Assembly: GCF_016864015.1 (NCBI RefSeq)
Contig: NZ_CP045067.1
Span: 2,490,001-2,554,000, forward strand
Direction of reading: 5' to 3'
Source: Lacinutrix sp. WUR7
Lineage (GTDB): Bacteria; Bacteroidota; Bacteroidia; Flavobacteriales; Flavobacteriaceae
Length of the DNA stretch: 64,000 bases
Shown here: positions 52,481-60,766 of the stretch, piece by piece
Layout: each line of letters starts with the position of its first letter
How positions within the stretch are numbered: the first letter of the stretch is position 1
Translations under genes and position numbers: made by a program
The notes under the pieces: model-generated
What the model was told of the DNA's origin: nothing
Seen by the model: only the letters and a program-made list of their open reading frames with translations
Database searches by the model: none

Positions 52481-52508
52481 GATTCCCTTTTTCAAGGGAA
52501 TGAAAAAA
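52481..52508 (+). repeat. Leader hairpin upstream of first rhomboid gene
   Basis: Stem ATTCCCTT/AAGGGAAT (52482-52489 and 52494-52501), loop TTTC, followed by TGAAAAAATA. No T-run follows on the plus strand, so it is not a terminator for mutL. It ends 12 bases before the ATG at 52514. It closely matches the hairpin before dapB. Confidence 0.65.
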
Positions 52509-52513
52509 TAAAT

Positions 52514-53263
52514 ATGAATAGAATAACAGATACAGTAAAACATTTAATCATTATAAATGTGATTATGTTTATTGGTACTTTAACCATAGGTGGCGGACAA
52601 TCATTTTATGAATGGTTTGCTCTGTATTTTCCAAAGAGTGAAGCGTTTCAGCCTTGGCAGTTAATCACACACATGTTTATGCATGGTGGCGTTACACATA
52701 TATTGTTTAATATGTTTGCCTTATGGATGTTTGGTTCACCAGTGGAACAAGCCTTAGGAAGTAAGAAGTTTTTATTCCTGTATATATCTGCAGGATTGGG
52801 AGCGGTATTGTTTCAATTAGGATATTATTACTTTAACTATATTCCGTTATATGATGATTTGATAAGCTCTGGCTTGACCAATGATCAATTGGTACACATG
52901 TTTACTTCTAACGAAACTATTTCAGGAATTACCGATGCACAATTAGTAAATCTAAAAGCAGCTTTCCCTATTTATAATGCTTCCATGGTTGGTGCTTCTG
53001 GTTGTATTATGGGGGTTTTAGCAGCGTTTGGTATGATGAATCCGGAAGCAAAGCTGATGATGATCTTTTTACCAATTCCTATAAAGGCAAAGTATTTTAT
53101 TCCAGGAATTATACTATTAGATGTCATCTCTGCCATTTCAGGACAATCTTTCTTTAGTCCAAGTAACACAGCGTATATGGCGCACGTTGGTGGAGCTATT
53201 ACAGGATTTTTAATCATGTGGTATTGGAAAAAAAATCAGTTTAATCAAAACCGTTGGGATTAA
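52514..53263 (+). CDS. Rhomboid family intramembrane serine protease 1
   Basis: A 249-residue six-helix membrane protease. The catalytic serine S162 is in MVGASGCIMG and the catalytic histidine H224 in YMAHVGGAITG. HMFMHGGVTHILFNM is the conserved L1/TM2 region. An insertion of about 45 residues (111-155, rich in Leu, Thr and Asn) lies between the third hydrophobic segment and the serine helix. Its TAA stop shares an A with the ATG of the second rhomboid (TAATG). Substrates unknown; membrane-anchored proteins are expected. Confidence 0.94.
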   Translation: MNRITDTVKHLIIINVIMFIGTLTIGGGQSFYEWFALYFPKSEAFQPWQLITHMFMHGGVTHILFNMFALWMFGSPVEQALGSKKFLFLYISAGLGAVLFQLGYYYFNYIPLYDDLISSGLTNDQLVHMFTSNETISGITDAQLVNLKAAFPIYNASMVGASGCIMGVLAAFGMMNPEAKLMMIFLPIPIKAKYFIPGIILLDVISAISGQSFFSPSNTAYMAHVGGAITGFLIMWYWKKNQFNQNRWD

Positions 53264-54126
53264 TGACAAATTTAAATCAAGATATTAAACAAAAACTGAC
53301 ACAGCTTAATGTGTTTGAAAAACTTATTGCTGTTAATGTTCTTGTTTTTATAGTAGCACAAATTTTAAGATTTGTTTTAAATACTAGCTCTAGTATGTCT
53401 TGGTTAGAGCTTCCTAGTGATTTCTTTGATTTTATTAAGCAACCTTGGAGTATTATTACCTATGCTTTTGTGCATTATGATTTTATACACATGCTATTTA
53501 ATATGATTGTATTGTATTTTATAGGTAGAATGTTTATAAATTTATTTAATACCAAACTTGCTTTAAACGTATATTTTCTTGGTGCTATTTCTGGTGCATT
53601 ATTGTTTTTATTGGCCTATGCATTATTACCAACTGTTTTTAGTTCTGGACACCGTTTAGTTGGTGCTTCTGGAGCAGTTAGAGCATTATTGATTTTTATG
53701 TGTGCGTATATGCCTAATATGGATTTACGTGTTTTTACTTTTAATATCAAACTGAAACATGTTGGTATTGTCATCGTTCTTCTTGATTTTATTGGTCTTT
53801 TTGGTGGTAATGCAGGAGGGAATCTTGCCCATTTTGGAGGAACCATTCTTGGTTATTTTTATGCTACACAATTAACCAAAGGAAAAGATATTGGTAAAGG
53901 ATTTGAAGGTTTTATGGATGGCATTACAAACTTCTTTAAAAAGAATCCATCTAGACTAAAAACCGTACATAAAAAGAAAGGTAAAGTTGCTGGTTATACT
54001 AAAGATGAGTTTAAAGAGTTTAACAACCAAAAGCAAATAGATATTATTCTAGATAAAATAAGTAAAAGTGGTTATGAAAGTTTAACCAAAGAAGAAAAAG
54101 AATTATTGTTTCGAGCAGGGAAGTAG
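53263..54126 (+). CDS. Rhomboid family intramembrane serine protease 2 with C-terminal DUF6576
   Basis: A 287-residue paralogue with catalytic S136 in RLVGASGAVRA and H190 in GNLAHFGGTILG. It lacks the insertion of rhomboid 1 but has a cytoplasmic tail of about 85 residues. The last 35 (QIDIILDKISKSGYESLTKE and on) match DUF6576, a short C-terminal helical hairpin seen in Bacteroidota rhomboids. The ATG at 53263 is chosen; a TTG nine bases upstream lies within the previous gene. The two genes are translationally coupled. A CAGTCA array starts 12 bases after its stop. Confidence 0.93.
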   Translation: MTNLNQDIKQKLTQLNVFEKLIAVNVLVFIVAQILRFVLNTSSSMSWLELPSDFFDFIKQPWSIITYAFVHYDFIHMLFNMIVLYFIGRMFINLFNTKLALNVYFLGAISGALLFLLAYALLPTVFSSGHRLVGASGAVRALLIFMCAYMPNMDLRVFTFNIKLKHVGIVIVLLDFIGLFGGNAGGNLAHFGGTILGYFYATQLTKGKDIGKGFEGFMDGITNFFKKNPSRLKTVHKKKGKVAGYTKDEFKEFNNQKQIDIILDKISKSGYESLTKEEKELLFRAGK

Positions 54127-54137
54127 TATTTAGTTCT

Positions 54138-54185
54138 CAGTCACAGTCACAGTCACAGTCACAGTCACAGTCGCAGTCGCAGTAA
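54138..54185 (+). repeat. CAGTNN array 2, after rhomboid 2
   Basis: Eight consecutive hexamers: five CAGTCA, two CAGTCG and one CAGTAA, with no interruption, between the rhomboid 2 stop and the EEP gene at 54224. Direct tandem repeats without spacers, so not a CRISPR array. Confidence 0.85.
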
Positions 54186-54223
54186 AAGTTACAACTAGTT
54201 GTTTCAGGCACTTAAAATAATAC

Positions 54224-55255
54224 ATGAAAAAATTAAATTTTTTAAATAAAATAGTCTTCTTCTTCAACTCTGTTGCAGCTACTTTTTTATTGCTTTCTTA
54301 TGTGTTGCCTTTTGTAGCGCCAAAAACATTTTCTATTTTATCTGTTTTAAGTTTAGGTGTTCCTTTTTTAATTATAGTAAACGTTTTGTTTTTTCTATAC
54401 TGGTTATTAAAAATTAAAAAACAGTTCTTTCTATCTTTTGTTGTTTTAGTAATAGGTTATTTGTCGTTTGGATCTTTGTATAAGTTTTCCAATACAAATG
54501 AAGTAAACAATGAAAACAGTCTTACGGTCATGAATTATAATGTTCGACTTTTTAATTTATATGATTGGATTGAAGAAGCAAATACAGATGTAAAACTGAT
54601 TGATTTTATTAAAGAAAAAGCGCCAGATGTAATTAATTTTCAAGAATACCATCCGAATGAAAATGTAGATTTATCTTTTTTTAAATATAAATTTGAAAAG
54701 CTAACTGGAAATAAAATTAAATTCGGACAAGCTATTTTTTCGCAATATCCCATAATAAATTCTGGTTCCGTTGGTTTCCCTAATACTTCTAATAATGCCA
54801 TTTTTGCTGATATAGTAAAGCATAACGATACGATTCGTATATATAATGTGCACTTGCAATCTTTAAAATTAGATACTAAGGTTAAAGTAGAAACGATTTC
54901 TCAAGAAGATTCCGAACGTTTGGTAAAACGTATTGGTAAATCTTTTGAAATGCAACAAACACAAACCGAATTGTTTTTAAAACACAAAAATGCATGTAAG
55001 TATAAGGTAGTTATTAGTGGCGATTTTAACAATACGGCGTTTTCATATGTGTATAAAGAAATGAAAGAAGGTTTGCAAGATGCTTTTAAAGTTGCAGGAA
55101 ATGGCTTTGGTAGAACTTATGATTTTAAATTCTTTCCTACGCGTATTGATTTTATTTTAATTGATAAAGCGTTGCACGTAGATGCTTTTAAAACTTATGA
55201 TGTGCATTATTCCGATCACTTTCCAGTAATGGCTCGATTGTCTATGATGGATTGA
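54224..55255 (+). CDS. Endonuclease/exonuclease/phosphatase (EEP) family protein with N-terminal membrane part
   Basis: A 343-residue protein. Three N-terminal hydrophobic segments (about 10-90) anchor it. The extracytoplasmic or membrane-associated EEP domain shows VMNYNVRLFN (strand 1), NFQEYHP with the metal-binding Glu, SGDFNN with the catalytic Asp-Asn pair, and YSDHFPVMA with the general-base His. These phosphodiesterases act on nucleic acids, sphingolipid-like or phosphoinositide substrates; none can be chosen here. It is downstream of mutL and the two rhomboids, separated by the CAGTCA array. Confidence 0.9.
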   Translation: MKKLNFLNKIVFFFNSVAATFLLLSYVLPFVAPKTFSILSVLSLGVPFLIIVNVLFFLYWLLKIKKQFFLSFVVLVIGYLSFGSLYKFSNTNEVNNENSLTVMNYNVRLFNLYDWIEEANTDVKLIDFIKEKAPDVINFQEYHPNENVDLSFFKYKFEKLTGNKIKFGQAIFSQYPIINSGSVGFPNTSNNAIFADIVKHNDTIRIYNVHLQSLKLDTKVKVETISQEDSERLVKRIGKSFEMQQTQTELFLKHKNACKYKVVISGDFNNTAFSYVYKEMKEGLQDAFKVAGNGFGRTYDFKFFPTRIDFILIDKALHVDAFKTYDVHYSDHFPVMARLSMMD

Positions 55256-55267
55256 TGTTTTAGTTTA

Positions 55268-55309
55268 CAATCTCAGTCTCAGTCTCAGTCTCAGTCTCAG
55301 TCGCAGTTT
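55268..55309 (+). repeat. CAGTNN array 3, after the EEP gene
   Basis: CAATCT, then four CAGTCT, one CAGTCG and one CAGTTT, starting 12 bases after the EEP stop and ending just before the converging lipoprotein gene. Same core and period as array 2, but the variable position is T instead of A. Confidence 0.85.
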
Positions 55310-55319
55310 TTAGTTATGG

Positions 55320-55745
55320 TTACCTTTCAAACGTAGTTAAAAAGCCATCAGCTGCAACGCCATCATCAATAGTTAACGTAGTATTGGAAATGCTAATAAC
55401 TCCTCTCGTATTTCCATCAATATAGAGTACTTCTGTATCTTCAATTTCTTGAATTTCATACGTATAATTACCTGTATTTAATCCAGAATATATTTGTTCA
55501 GGACCAGTAGTCATTATATTATTCTCTACAATTAATTGTTTATTGTTGTCGTTAAAAGTCCAAACAACTTCTCCCCGATTGTAATCGATATCTATTCCTA
55601 CAAATCCGCCACTTACATTAGATAAGTTCCAGGTGCCATGAATGGCATGTTCTTGTGTTTCGTTTTGGTTGTCATCATCATTATTACAGCATGCTAAAAA
55701 GCTTAAGCAAATAAAAACGAATACAAGTGTTTTTTTGAATTGCAT
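55320..55745 (-). CDS. Lipocalin-like lipoprotein of unknown function
   Basis: A 141-residue lipoprotein from the ATG at 55745; the frame is open further upstream, but that part lacks a signal peptide and is not protein-like. The signal peptide ends LSFLAC with C19 lipidated, then an NDDDNQNET linker. AIHGTWNLSNVSGGFVGID is a lipocalin-like first strand, with later strands VVWTFNDNNKQLIVENN and GNYTYEIQEIEDTEVLYI. A short secreted stress or binding protein is plausible. It ends at the CAGTCT array. Confidence 0.72.
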   Translation of the reverse strand: MQFKKTLVFVFICLSFLACCNNDDDNQNETQEHAIHGTWNLSNVSGGFVGIDIDYNRGEVVWTFNDNNKQLIVENNIMTTGPEQIYSGLNTGNYTYEIQEIEDTEVLYIDGNTRGVISISNTTLTIDDGVAADGFLTTFER

Positions 55746-55837
55746 AACGTAAAAGTTTAAGGTTATATCTGTTAGATGCGAAAAACAAGTATTGGTTGCG
55801 TAAAAACTTCCTGTTTTTTGGAAGAAGTGTTTTTGTG

Positions 55838-56146
55838 TTACATAAAAGAACAATCCACATAATCTGCAAGCATATGAATACATAAGCCTAATCCAATTAA
55901 TCTTGTTTTCTTTGGAAGTAATAATAGTACATAAACTACCATGGCATAATAAGTATGTAAAGGATGAAAGTTGATGCTGCATCTATTGGCTTCAAAAATA
56001 GGTGTTGCCAGTAAATGGTCTACGTCTATTAGTATTGCTGCTGCCATAATTAGATAGGCTACTTTCCAATTGCTTTTAAAGAAGAGTAAAGCAACTAGTA
56101 AAGGCAAACCAAAGTGAATGCCATAATGTAAAATGGATTGTAGCAT
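55838..56146 (-). CDS. DUF6122 family membrane protein
   Basis: A 102-residue protein with three hydrophobic helices: FGLPLLVALLFF (about 12-23), AYLIMAAAILIDVDHL (30-45) and VVYVLLLL (about 70-78), plus a final LGLCIHMLADYVDCSF. It carries His and Asp residues in DVDHLLATP, NFHPLHTYY and HMLADYVD, a pattern like metal-dependent LexA-unrelated membrane hydrolases such as YdjM. It matches the Bacteroidota family DUF6122. Its ATG overlaps the WbqC stop by one base (TAATG), so they are coupled. Confidence 0.85.
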   Translation of the reverse strand: MLQSILHYGIHFGLPLLVALLFFKSNWKVAYLIMAAAILIDVDHLLATPIFEANRCSINFHPLHTYYAMVVYVLLLLPKKTRLIGLGLCIHMLADYVDCSFM

Positions 56147-56766
56147 TATAGGTGTTTAAACTGATTTTCTAAATAATTCAGAGCATTCGGACCTTCATTA
56201 AACAGTAAGTCTAAGATGCTTAAATTACCAATAAAACCATGCTTTTCTCCAAATACTTGCGTGTATTGTTCAAAGTTGAAATGAGGTTCTTTTCTAGAGT
56301 TTACTAAATATCTAAAGTCTGTTTTGTCGGTTATTTCTTTTTGAAAGCTTTTGGTTTCCAATGTGTTTAAATCTAGTTGTAAGCATTCCAAAATAGTTTT
56401 AAAACACTTCAAATTAAAGTTTAAAAGGTTTTCTGCTTTCTCTGTAAATAGTGGTAAAAGCTCGTCTTCATAAAATTCAAAGAAAGGAGAAGTTTTGTAT
56501 GCAGATTCTAAAGATTTCCAATGTAGCATTTGCCATTTTTCGGTATTATGGATTTTTATATCTTGATACTGCTGTCTTTCCTTTTGCGAATATATTATAG
56601 GTACGCTTAATTGTAATTTACCATTTGCACCATAAATAAATGTTCTATTTCTATAGGTTTGCTTTTGGTAATTATCATGCATCTCCAACACAACCTCGCC
56701 TGCTTTAAGCATGGCAGTAAAGTGTGCTATGTTTGGGAAGTATGTTGGATGAAGGATAATGTTCAT
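56146..56766 (-). CDS. WbqC family protein
   Basis: A 206-residue member of the WbqC-like family found in O-antigen loci and next to lepB in Bacteroidota. Visible family parts are HPTYFPNIAHFTAMLKA near the N-terminus, NRTFIYGANGKLQLSVPI and WRQMLHWKSLESAYKTSPF-like residues (QMLHWKSLESAYKTSPFF). The reaction is not established; a glycan-related role is suggested by name-giving relatives. It follows lepB by eight bases and overlaps DUF6122 by one base. Confidence 0.88.
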   Translation of the reverse strand: MNIILHPTYFPNIAHFTAMLKAGEVVLEMHDNYQKQTYRNRTFIYGANGKLQLSVPIIYSQKERQQYQDIKIHNTEKWQMLHWKSLESAYKTSPFFEFYEDELLPLFTEKAENLLNFNLKCFKTILECLQLDLNTLETKSFQKEITDKTDFRYLVNSRKEPHFNFEQYTQVFGEKHGFIGNLSILDLLFNEGPNALNYLENQFKHL

Positions 56767-56774
56767 TTTAACAA

Positions 56775-58376
56775 TTAACTATTCGGTTCTTTTCTCTTTT
56801 TCCATTTACCATATCCAAACCATCCAAGTAGTAAAATGATAAAAGGAATTAAATAAGAAACGCGTTCTCCGCTTCCGCCAACAGTAGTGAATAAACGATC
56901 CCAACGGATTTTGTTTTTTAAGCCAATGCCGTCACTATCAAAACTAAACCATATAAATACTGGTTTACCAACAACGTGATCAAATGGTACAAATCCCCAA
57001 GTTCTAGAATCTTGAGAGTCATGTCTGTTGTCTCCCATTAACCAATAGTAGTCTTGCTTAAAGGTGTAGCTTGTTGCAAGAGCACCATTAACAAATATCT
57101 GATTTCCTTTTACTTGTAAAGTATTGTTTTCGTATTCTGTAATGATACGTTTATAAAGCGGTAAAACATTTAAATTTAAAGCTACAGTAGCTCCTTTTTT
57201 AGGAATATATAAGTTTCCGAAATAATCGTTATTCCAGTTATAGTTTGGATCATGAGGAAAAATACCAGGATTTCGTTTTCCTTCTTCTTCTTTTACAGGA
57301 ATAATTTGATCTACTTTAGGGTTGTTTTTAAACTTCTCTAAATCGCCTTTATAAATTCCCATAAATTTATAAACATCTTGATCTACTTTACCAACTCTAT
57401 TTGGGTTCATACCATATCTGTCATGAAGGTATTGCAAGTTAAAATCTTGATTGTTTTTTGTTTTTACTAAATACGAAAATTGCAATTTCGCTCTATCTGG
57501 TAATTCGTTTTGTTTTCCGTTTATAAATACATAACCATCGCGAACAGATAAAGAATCTCCAGGTAAACCAACACAACGTTTTACATAGTTTGTTTTCTTG
57601 TCAATTGGTTTGTTATAGTTTCTGTCTGGTCTTGGCACAGACATACTATATGAAGTATCTATTGGCCAGTTAAAGACTACAATATCATTACGCTTTATCT
57701 TTTGCAACCCAGGAAGTCGCATATAAGGCAAAGATAGTTTGTTGATCCATGAAGTATTTTTTTCTTCTAATCTATCATCATATAAATACGATTTCTTTTT
57801 TATGAAAGGAATCGTATCGTGAACCATTGGAGCAGCAATAGTTGTCATTGGTACTCTTGCTCCGTAATGAAATTTACTCACAAATAGAAAGTCACCAACT
57901 AATAAAGATTTCTCTAAAGAAGAAGTAGGAATGGTATACGGTTGCATTACATACGTGTGTACTATTGTAGCAGCTACAATAGCAAATAAAATAGAACTTA
58001 CCCAATCTCCAGATCCAGATTTAGGATGTAAACTTCTATCTTTTACATGTTCTACATCGGTAAAGTAATTCAGGTAATAATTGTAAAAACCTAATGTAAT
58101 AATTGCTAAAAAAGTATCTAAAGGTTGGTTTTTACCAAAGCTTCTAGCCGTTTCTACCCAGATTACAGGAAACATAATAAGATTAACAATAGGTAAAAAT
58201 AGTAAAATTGTATAATACCAAGGTCTGTTTATAATTTTCATTAAAACCACAGCATTGTAAACTGGTACAAATGCTTCCCAAGCTTGTCTTCCAGCTTTTA
58301 CATATAGTTTCCAAGTTCCTAATCCGTGAATTACTTGAATACTAAAGAAAAAGATAAATAATTGCGTAAATGTCAT
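56775..58376 (-). CDS. lepB: Signal peptidase I, Bacteroidota long form
   Basis: Cleaves signal peptides at the outer face of the cytoplasmic membrane. At 533 residues it is much longer than E. coli LepB (324). The first 110 residues are an added multi-helix membrane part (DUF5684-like). The catalytic serine S153 is in YTIPTSSLEKSLL after a helix (SSILFAIVAATIVHTYVM), and the catalytic lysine K266 in VKRCVGLPGDSL. The late box WLMGDNRHDSQDSRTWG follows. A large insert (about 285-420) separates the last motifs, and a final helix with a basic tail ends the protein. Confidence 0.95.
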   Translation of the reverse strand: MTFTQLFIFFFSIQVIHGLGTWKLYVKAGRQAWEAFVPVYNAVVLMKIINRPWYYTILLFLPIVNLIMFPVIWVETARSFGKNQPLDTFLAIITLGFYNYYLNYFTDVEHVKDRSLHPKSGSGDWVSSILFAIVAATIVHTYVMQPYTIPTSSLEKSLLVGDFLFVSKFHYGARVPMTTIAAPMVHDTIPFIKKKSYLYDDRLEEKNTSWINKLSLPYMRLPGLQKIKRNDIVVFNWPIDTSYSMSVPRPDRNYNKPIDKKTNYVKRCVGLPGDSLSVRDGYVFINGKQNELPDRAKLQFSYLVKTKNNQDFNLQYLHDRYGMNPNRVGKVDQDVYKFMGIYKGDLEKFKNNPKVDQIIPVKEEEGKRNPGIFPHDPNYNWNNDYFGNLYIPKKGATVALNLNVLPLYKRIITEYENNTLQVKGNQIFVNGALATSYTFKQDYYWLMGDNRHDSQDSRTWGFVPFDHVVGKPVFIWFSFDSDGIGLKNKIRWDRLFTTVGGSGERVSYLIPFIILLLGWFGYGKWKKRKEPNS

Positions 58377-58463
58377 AATTTGTATACTAATAATTGTCTA
58401 AAGACAATTGTTTAATTTATGTTAGTGATGTAAACGTTTTGTACGTTACAAATATATTGATAG

Positions 58464-59162
58464 TTAACTAATGTTTAACACATCTTTCATTGTAAATACA
58501 CCTGTTTTTCCATGAAGCCATTCTGCAGCTACAACAGCACCAAGCGCAAAACCTTGTCTGTTATGTGCGGTATGTGTAATATCTATAGTGTCTACATCAC
58601 TTTTATAGCTAATAGTATGTGTGCCAGGAACATCTTCTATTCTTTTAGCGGTAATAGGAATTGCTTTTTCTGTTTCGGTATCTAAACTCCAAGAAGTGTA
58701 CTTCGTATTTTCTTTAATAATTGCATTTGCAAGCGTAATTGCTGTTCCGCTTGGCGCATCTAATTTTTGGGTATGGTGAATTTCTTCCATAGATACTTTA
58801 TAATCTTTTAAAGTATTCATCATTTTTGCCAAATAACTATTCAGCTCAAAAAATATATTGACACCTAAACTAAAATTAGAAGCATAAATAAAAGCCCCCT
58901 TTTTTTCTTTGCATAAAGAAACCGCTTTCTCATAATCTTCTAGCCAACCAGTAGTTCCGGAGATAACAGGTACATTTTGATTAAAACAATTAGAGATGTT
59001 TTTAAAAGCAGCAGAAGGAATGCTAAAATCTATAGCTACATCGGCATCTGTAATATCATAATTGTCATCTATTGCTTTTGTAACAATAGTGTGACCACGT
59101 TGTAAGGCTATTTGTTCAATGGTTTTACCCATTTTTCCGTAGCCAAGAAGTGCAATTTTCAT
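58464..59162 (-). CDS. dapB: 4-hydroxy-tetrahydrodipicolinate reductase
   Basis: NAD(P)H-dependent step of lysine and diaminopimelate synthesis. The 232-residue protein is the short Bacteroidota form (E. coli 273). The cofactor loop is GYGKMGKTI (7-15). The active-site motif EIHHTQKLDAPSGTA includes the catalytic His pair and the lysine. NRQGFALGAVVAAEWL is the C-terminal family end. A hairpin lies about 20 bases upstream of its ATG. It is in a run with DUF5683, parB and parA upstream and lepB downstream. Confidence 0.96.
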   Translation of the reverse strand: MKIALLGYGKMGKTIEQIALQRGHTIVTKAIDDNYDITDADVAIDFSIPSAAFKNISNCFNQNVPVISGTTGWLEDYEKAVSLCKEKKGAFIYASNFSLGVNIFFELNSYLAKMMNTLKDYKVSMEEIHHTQKLDAPSGTAITLANAIIKENTKYTSWSLDTETEKAIPITAKRIEDVPGTHTISYKSDVDTIDITHTAHNRQGFALGAVVAAEWLHGKTGVFTMKDVLNIS

Positions 59163-59170
59163 TGAAAAAG

Positions 59171-59203
59171 TATTTTTTTTTCACTCCCTTGCAGAAGGGA
59201 ATC
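59171..59203 (-). repeat. Leader hairpin upstream of dapB
   Basis: On the minus strand GATTCCCTTCTGCAAGGGAG followed by TGAAAAAAAA: stem TCCCTT/AAGGGA (59085-type numbering: 59100 to 59095 region of the stem lies at 59185-59200). Sense direction of dapB; the same motif order, with A-rich tail, as the rhomboid hairpin at 52481. No T-run follows. Confidence 0.6.
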
Positions 59204-59250
59204 TGTATGATTTTTGTTTCCGAGTTATCGAAAATCTTATTAATATTTTT

Positions 59251-59868
59251 CTAAAATTTAAAATTTACCGAGAGTCCAACATCTCCTGTGTTATCAAATT
59301 CGTTAATTTTATAATGTGGCATAAAGGTCAGATTTTCATCTACATTAAATTGTAGTAAATGTGCATCTACATTGGCCCAAACAATATTCAATATATAAAT
59401 TCCAGCAGTTACTAAAAGCGATAATTCTTTGTTTCTTCGAAGTGTTTTTTGTGCTTCTTCTAATCCATCATCGGTTATAGAACCATAAAATTCATCATCT
59501 GTAAAGCCAGCTAATCTGCGTTTGTACGCATCGCGATATCGATTGTATTCCTTATGGTTGTCTAAATAAAAATACATTCCGGCACCAAGTCCGGCGTAAA
59601 TAACAGGAACCTTCCAGTATTGTTTCAAATGAATGTGTCCTAAACCCGGTAAAACAGCAGAGTAAAAAGCAGCTCGAGCAGGAGTTAAAGGGTCTATTGG
59701 TTCTCTAGTGCTAATTTCGCCATCGATAACAATACCTTGATCCGCGAGTTGTTTTTTTTCTTTTTTTAGCGCTTTGTTTTCTTCTTCTTTAGATTCCTTT
59801 TCTTGGGCTAAAGCCGAAAAACTAAAACAAATGCTAAATATTATTAATATGAAAAGTTTATTTTTCAC
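59251..59868 (-). CDS. DUF5683 domain-containing protein
   Basis: A 205-residue exported or membrane protein. The first 21 residues are a signal peptide (FILIIFSICFSFSALAQ) and the next 45 are Lys/Glu-rich. The body has FYSAVLPGLGHIHLKQYWKV, a family signature, and further hydrophobic parts (VPVIYAGLGAGMYFYL, LSLLVTAGIYILNIVWANVDAHL). The C-terminus is a beta-strand ending NVDE...VNFKF, as in outer-membrane-associated proteins. Function unknown; its place beside parAB is conserved in Bacteroidota as I recall. It overlaps parB by 11 bases. Confidence 0.88.
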   Translation of the reverse strand: MKNKLFILIIFSICFSFSALAQEKESKEEENKALKKEKKQLADQGIVIDGEISTREPIDPLTPARAAFYSAVLPGLGHIHLKQYWKVPVIYAGLGAGMYFYLDNHKEYNRYRDAYKRRLAGFTDDEFYGSITDDGLEEAQKTLRRNKELSLLVTAGIYILNIVWANVDAHLLQFNVDENLTFMPHYKINEFDNTGDVGLSVNFKF

Positions 59869-60763
59869 TTTGTACTAACTTTTTAATTCTATTAAAATCT
59901 TCTTCAGAATGAAATGGAATCGTAATTCTTCCTTTTCCATTACTAGAAACTTTAACGTCTATTTTATGACCAAAGTATTCTGAAAAATCTTTCATGCCTT
60001 TTTTAACAAACTTTGGCAATTCTTCTTTTAATTTTGGTGGTACACTTACTTCTTGTGTCTCGTTATAGGTTCTTACTAACGTTTCTGTATCTCTAACAGA
60101 AAGTTTGTTTTGTAGTATTTTTTCGTAGATATCTAACTGAATCGATTGGTCTTCAATATTAATAATTGCACGACCATGACCCATAGAAATAAAACCATCT
60201 CGCATTCCTGTTTGAATGATAGGATCTAGTTTTAACAATCGTAAATAGTTAGCAATAGTAGAACGTTTTTTTCCAACACGTTCACTCATTTGCTCTTGGG
60301 TTAATTGAATTTCATCAATTAAACGTTGATAGGATAATGCAATTTCTATAGGATCTAAATCTTGACGTTGAATGTTCTCCACCAAAGCCATTTCTAGACT
60401 TTCTTGGTCGTTTGCAATACGAATGTACGCAGGTACAGACGCTAAACCAATAAGTTTACTTGCGCGAAAACGACGCTCTCCAGAAACCAGTTGGTATTTG
60501 TTAAATGCTAATTTTCTAACCGTAATTGGTTGTATAACACCTAGTTCTTTAATAGAGGAAGCTAATTCGCGAAGCGATTCTTCATTAAAATTAGTACGTG
60601 GTTGAAACGGATTCATTTCTATTAAATCCAATTCTAACTCGACAATATTACCTATTACTTTATCTGCATTTTTGTCTTCTGCATTTTGTATATCGTTGCT
60701 TGGGTCTTTTAAAAGAGCAGAAAGTCCTCTACCTAAAGCTTGTTTTTTGGTTGCCTTCGCCAT
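59858..60763 (-). CDS. parB: ParB/Spo0J chromosome partition protein
   Basis: A 301-residue CTP-dependent DNA-sliding clamp that loads at parS. The N-terminal CTPase domain (about 45-130) has NPFQPRTNFNEESLRELA, GVIQPITVR and the GERRFRAS box. The DNA-binding helix-turn-helix (about 150-200) includes QLTQEQMSERVGKKRSTIAN and GHGRAIINI. The C-terminal dimerisation domain is short. It starts three bases after parA. No clear parS palindrome was found nearby. Confidence 0.95.
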   Translation of the reverse strand: MAKATKKQALGRGLSALLKDPSNDIQNAEDKNADKVIGNIVELELDLIEMNPFQPRTNFNEESLRELASSIKELGVIQPITVRKLAFNKYQLVSGERRFRASKLIGLASVPAYIRIANDQESLEMALVENIQRQDLDPIEIALSYQRLIDEIQLTQEQMSERVGKKRSTIANYLRLLKLDPIIQTGMRDGFISMGHGRAIINIEDQSIQLDIYEKILQNKLSVRDTETLVRTYNETQEVSVPPKLKEELPKFVKKGMKDFSEYFGHKIDVKVSSNGKGRITIPFHSEEDFNRIKKLVQSEK

Positions 60764-60766
60764 AAT

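Noticed and set aside
54138-54185. CRISPR array
   Set aside because: The direct repeats are six bases long with no spacers, and no cas gene is in the window.
55746-55982. 79-residue N-terminal extension of the lipoprotein at 55320-55745
   Set aside because: A signal peptide with lipobox starts at 55745, and the upstream part overlaps the DUF6122 gene.
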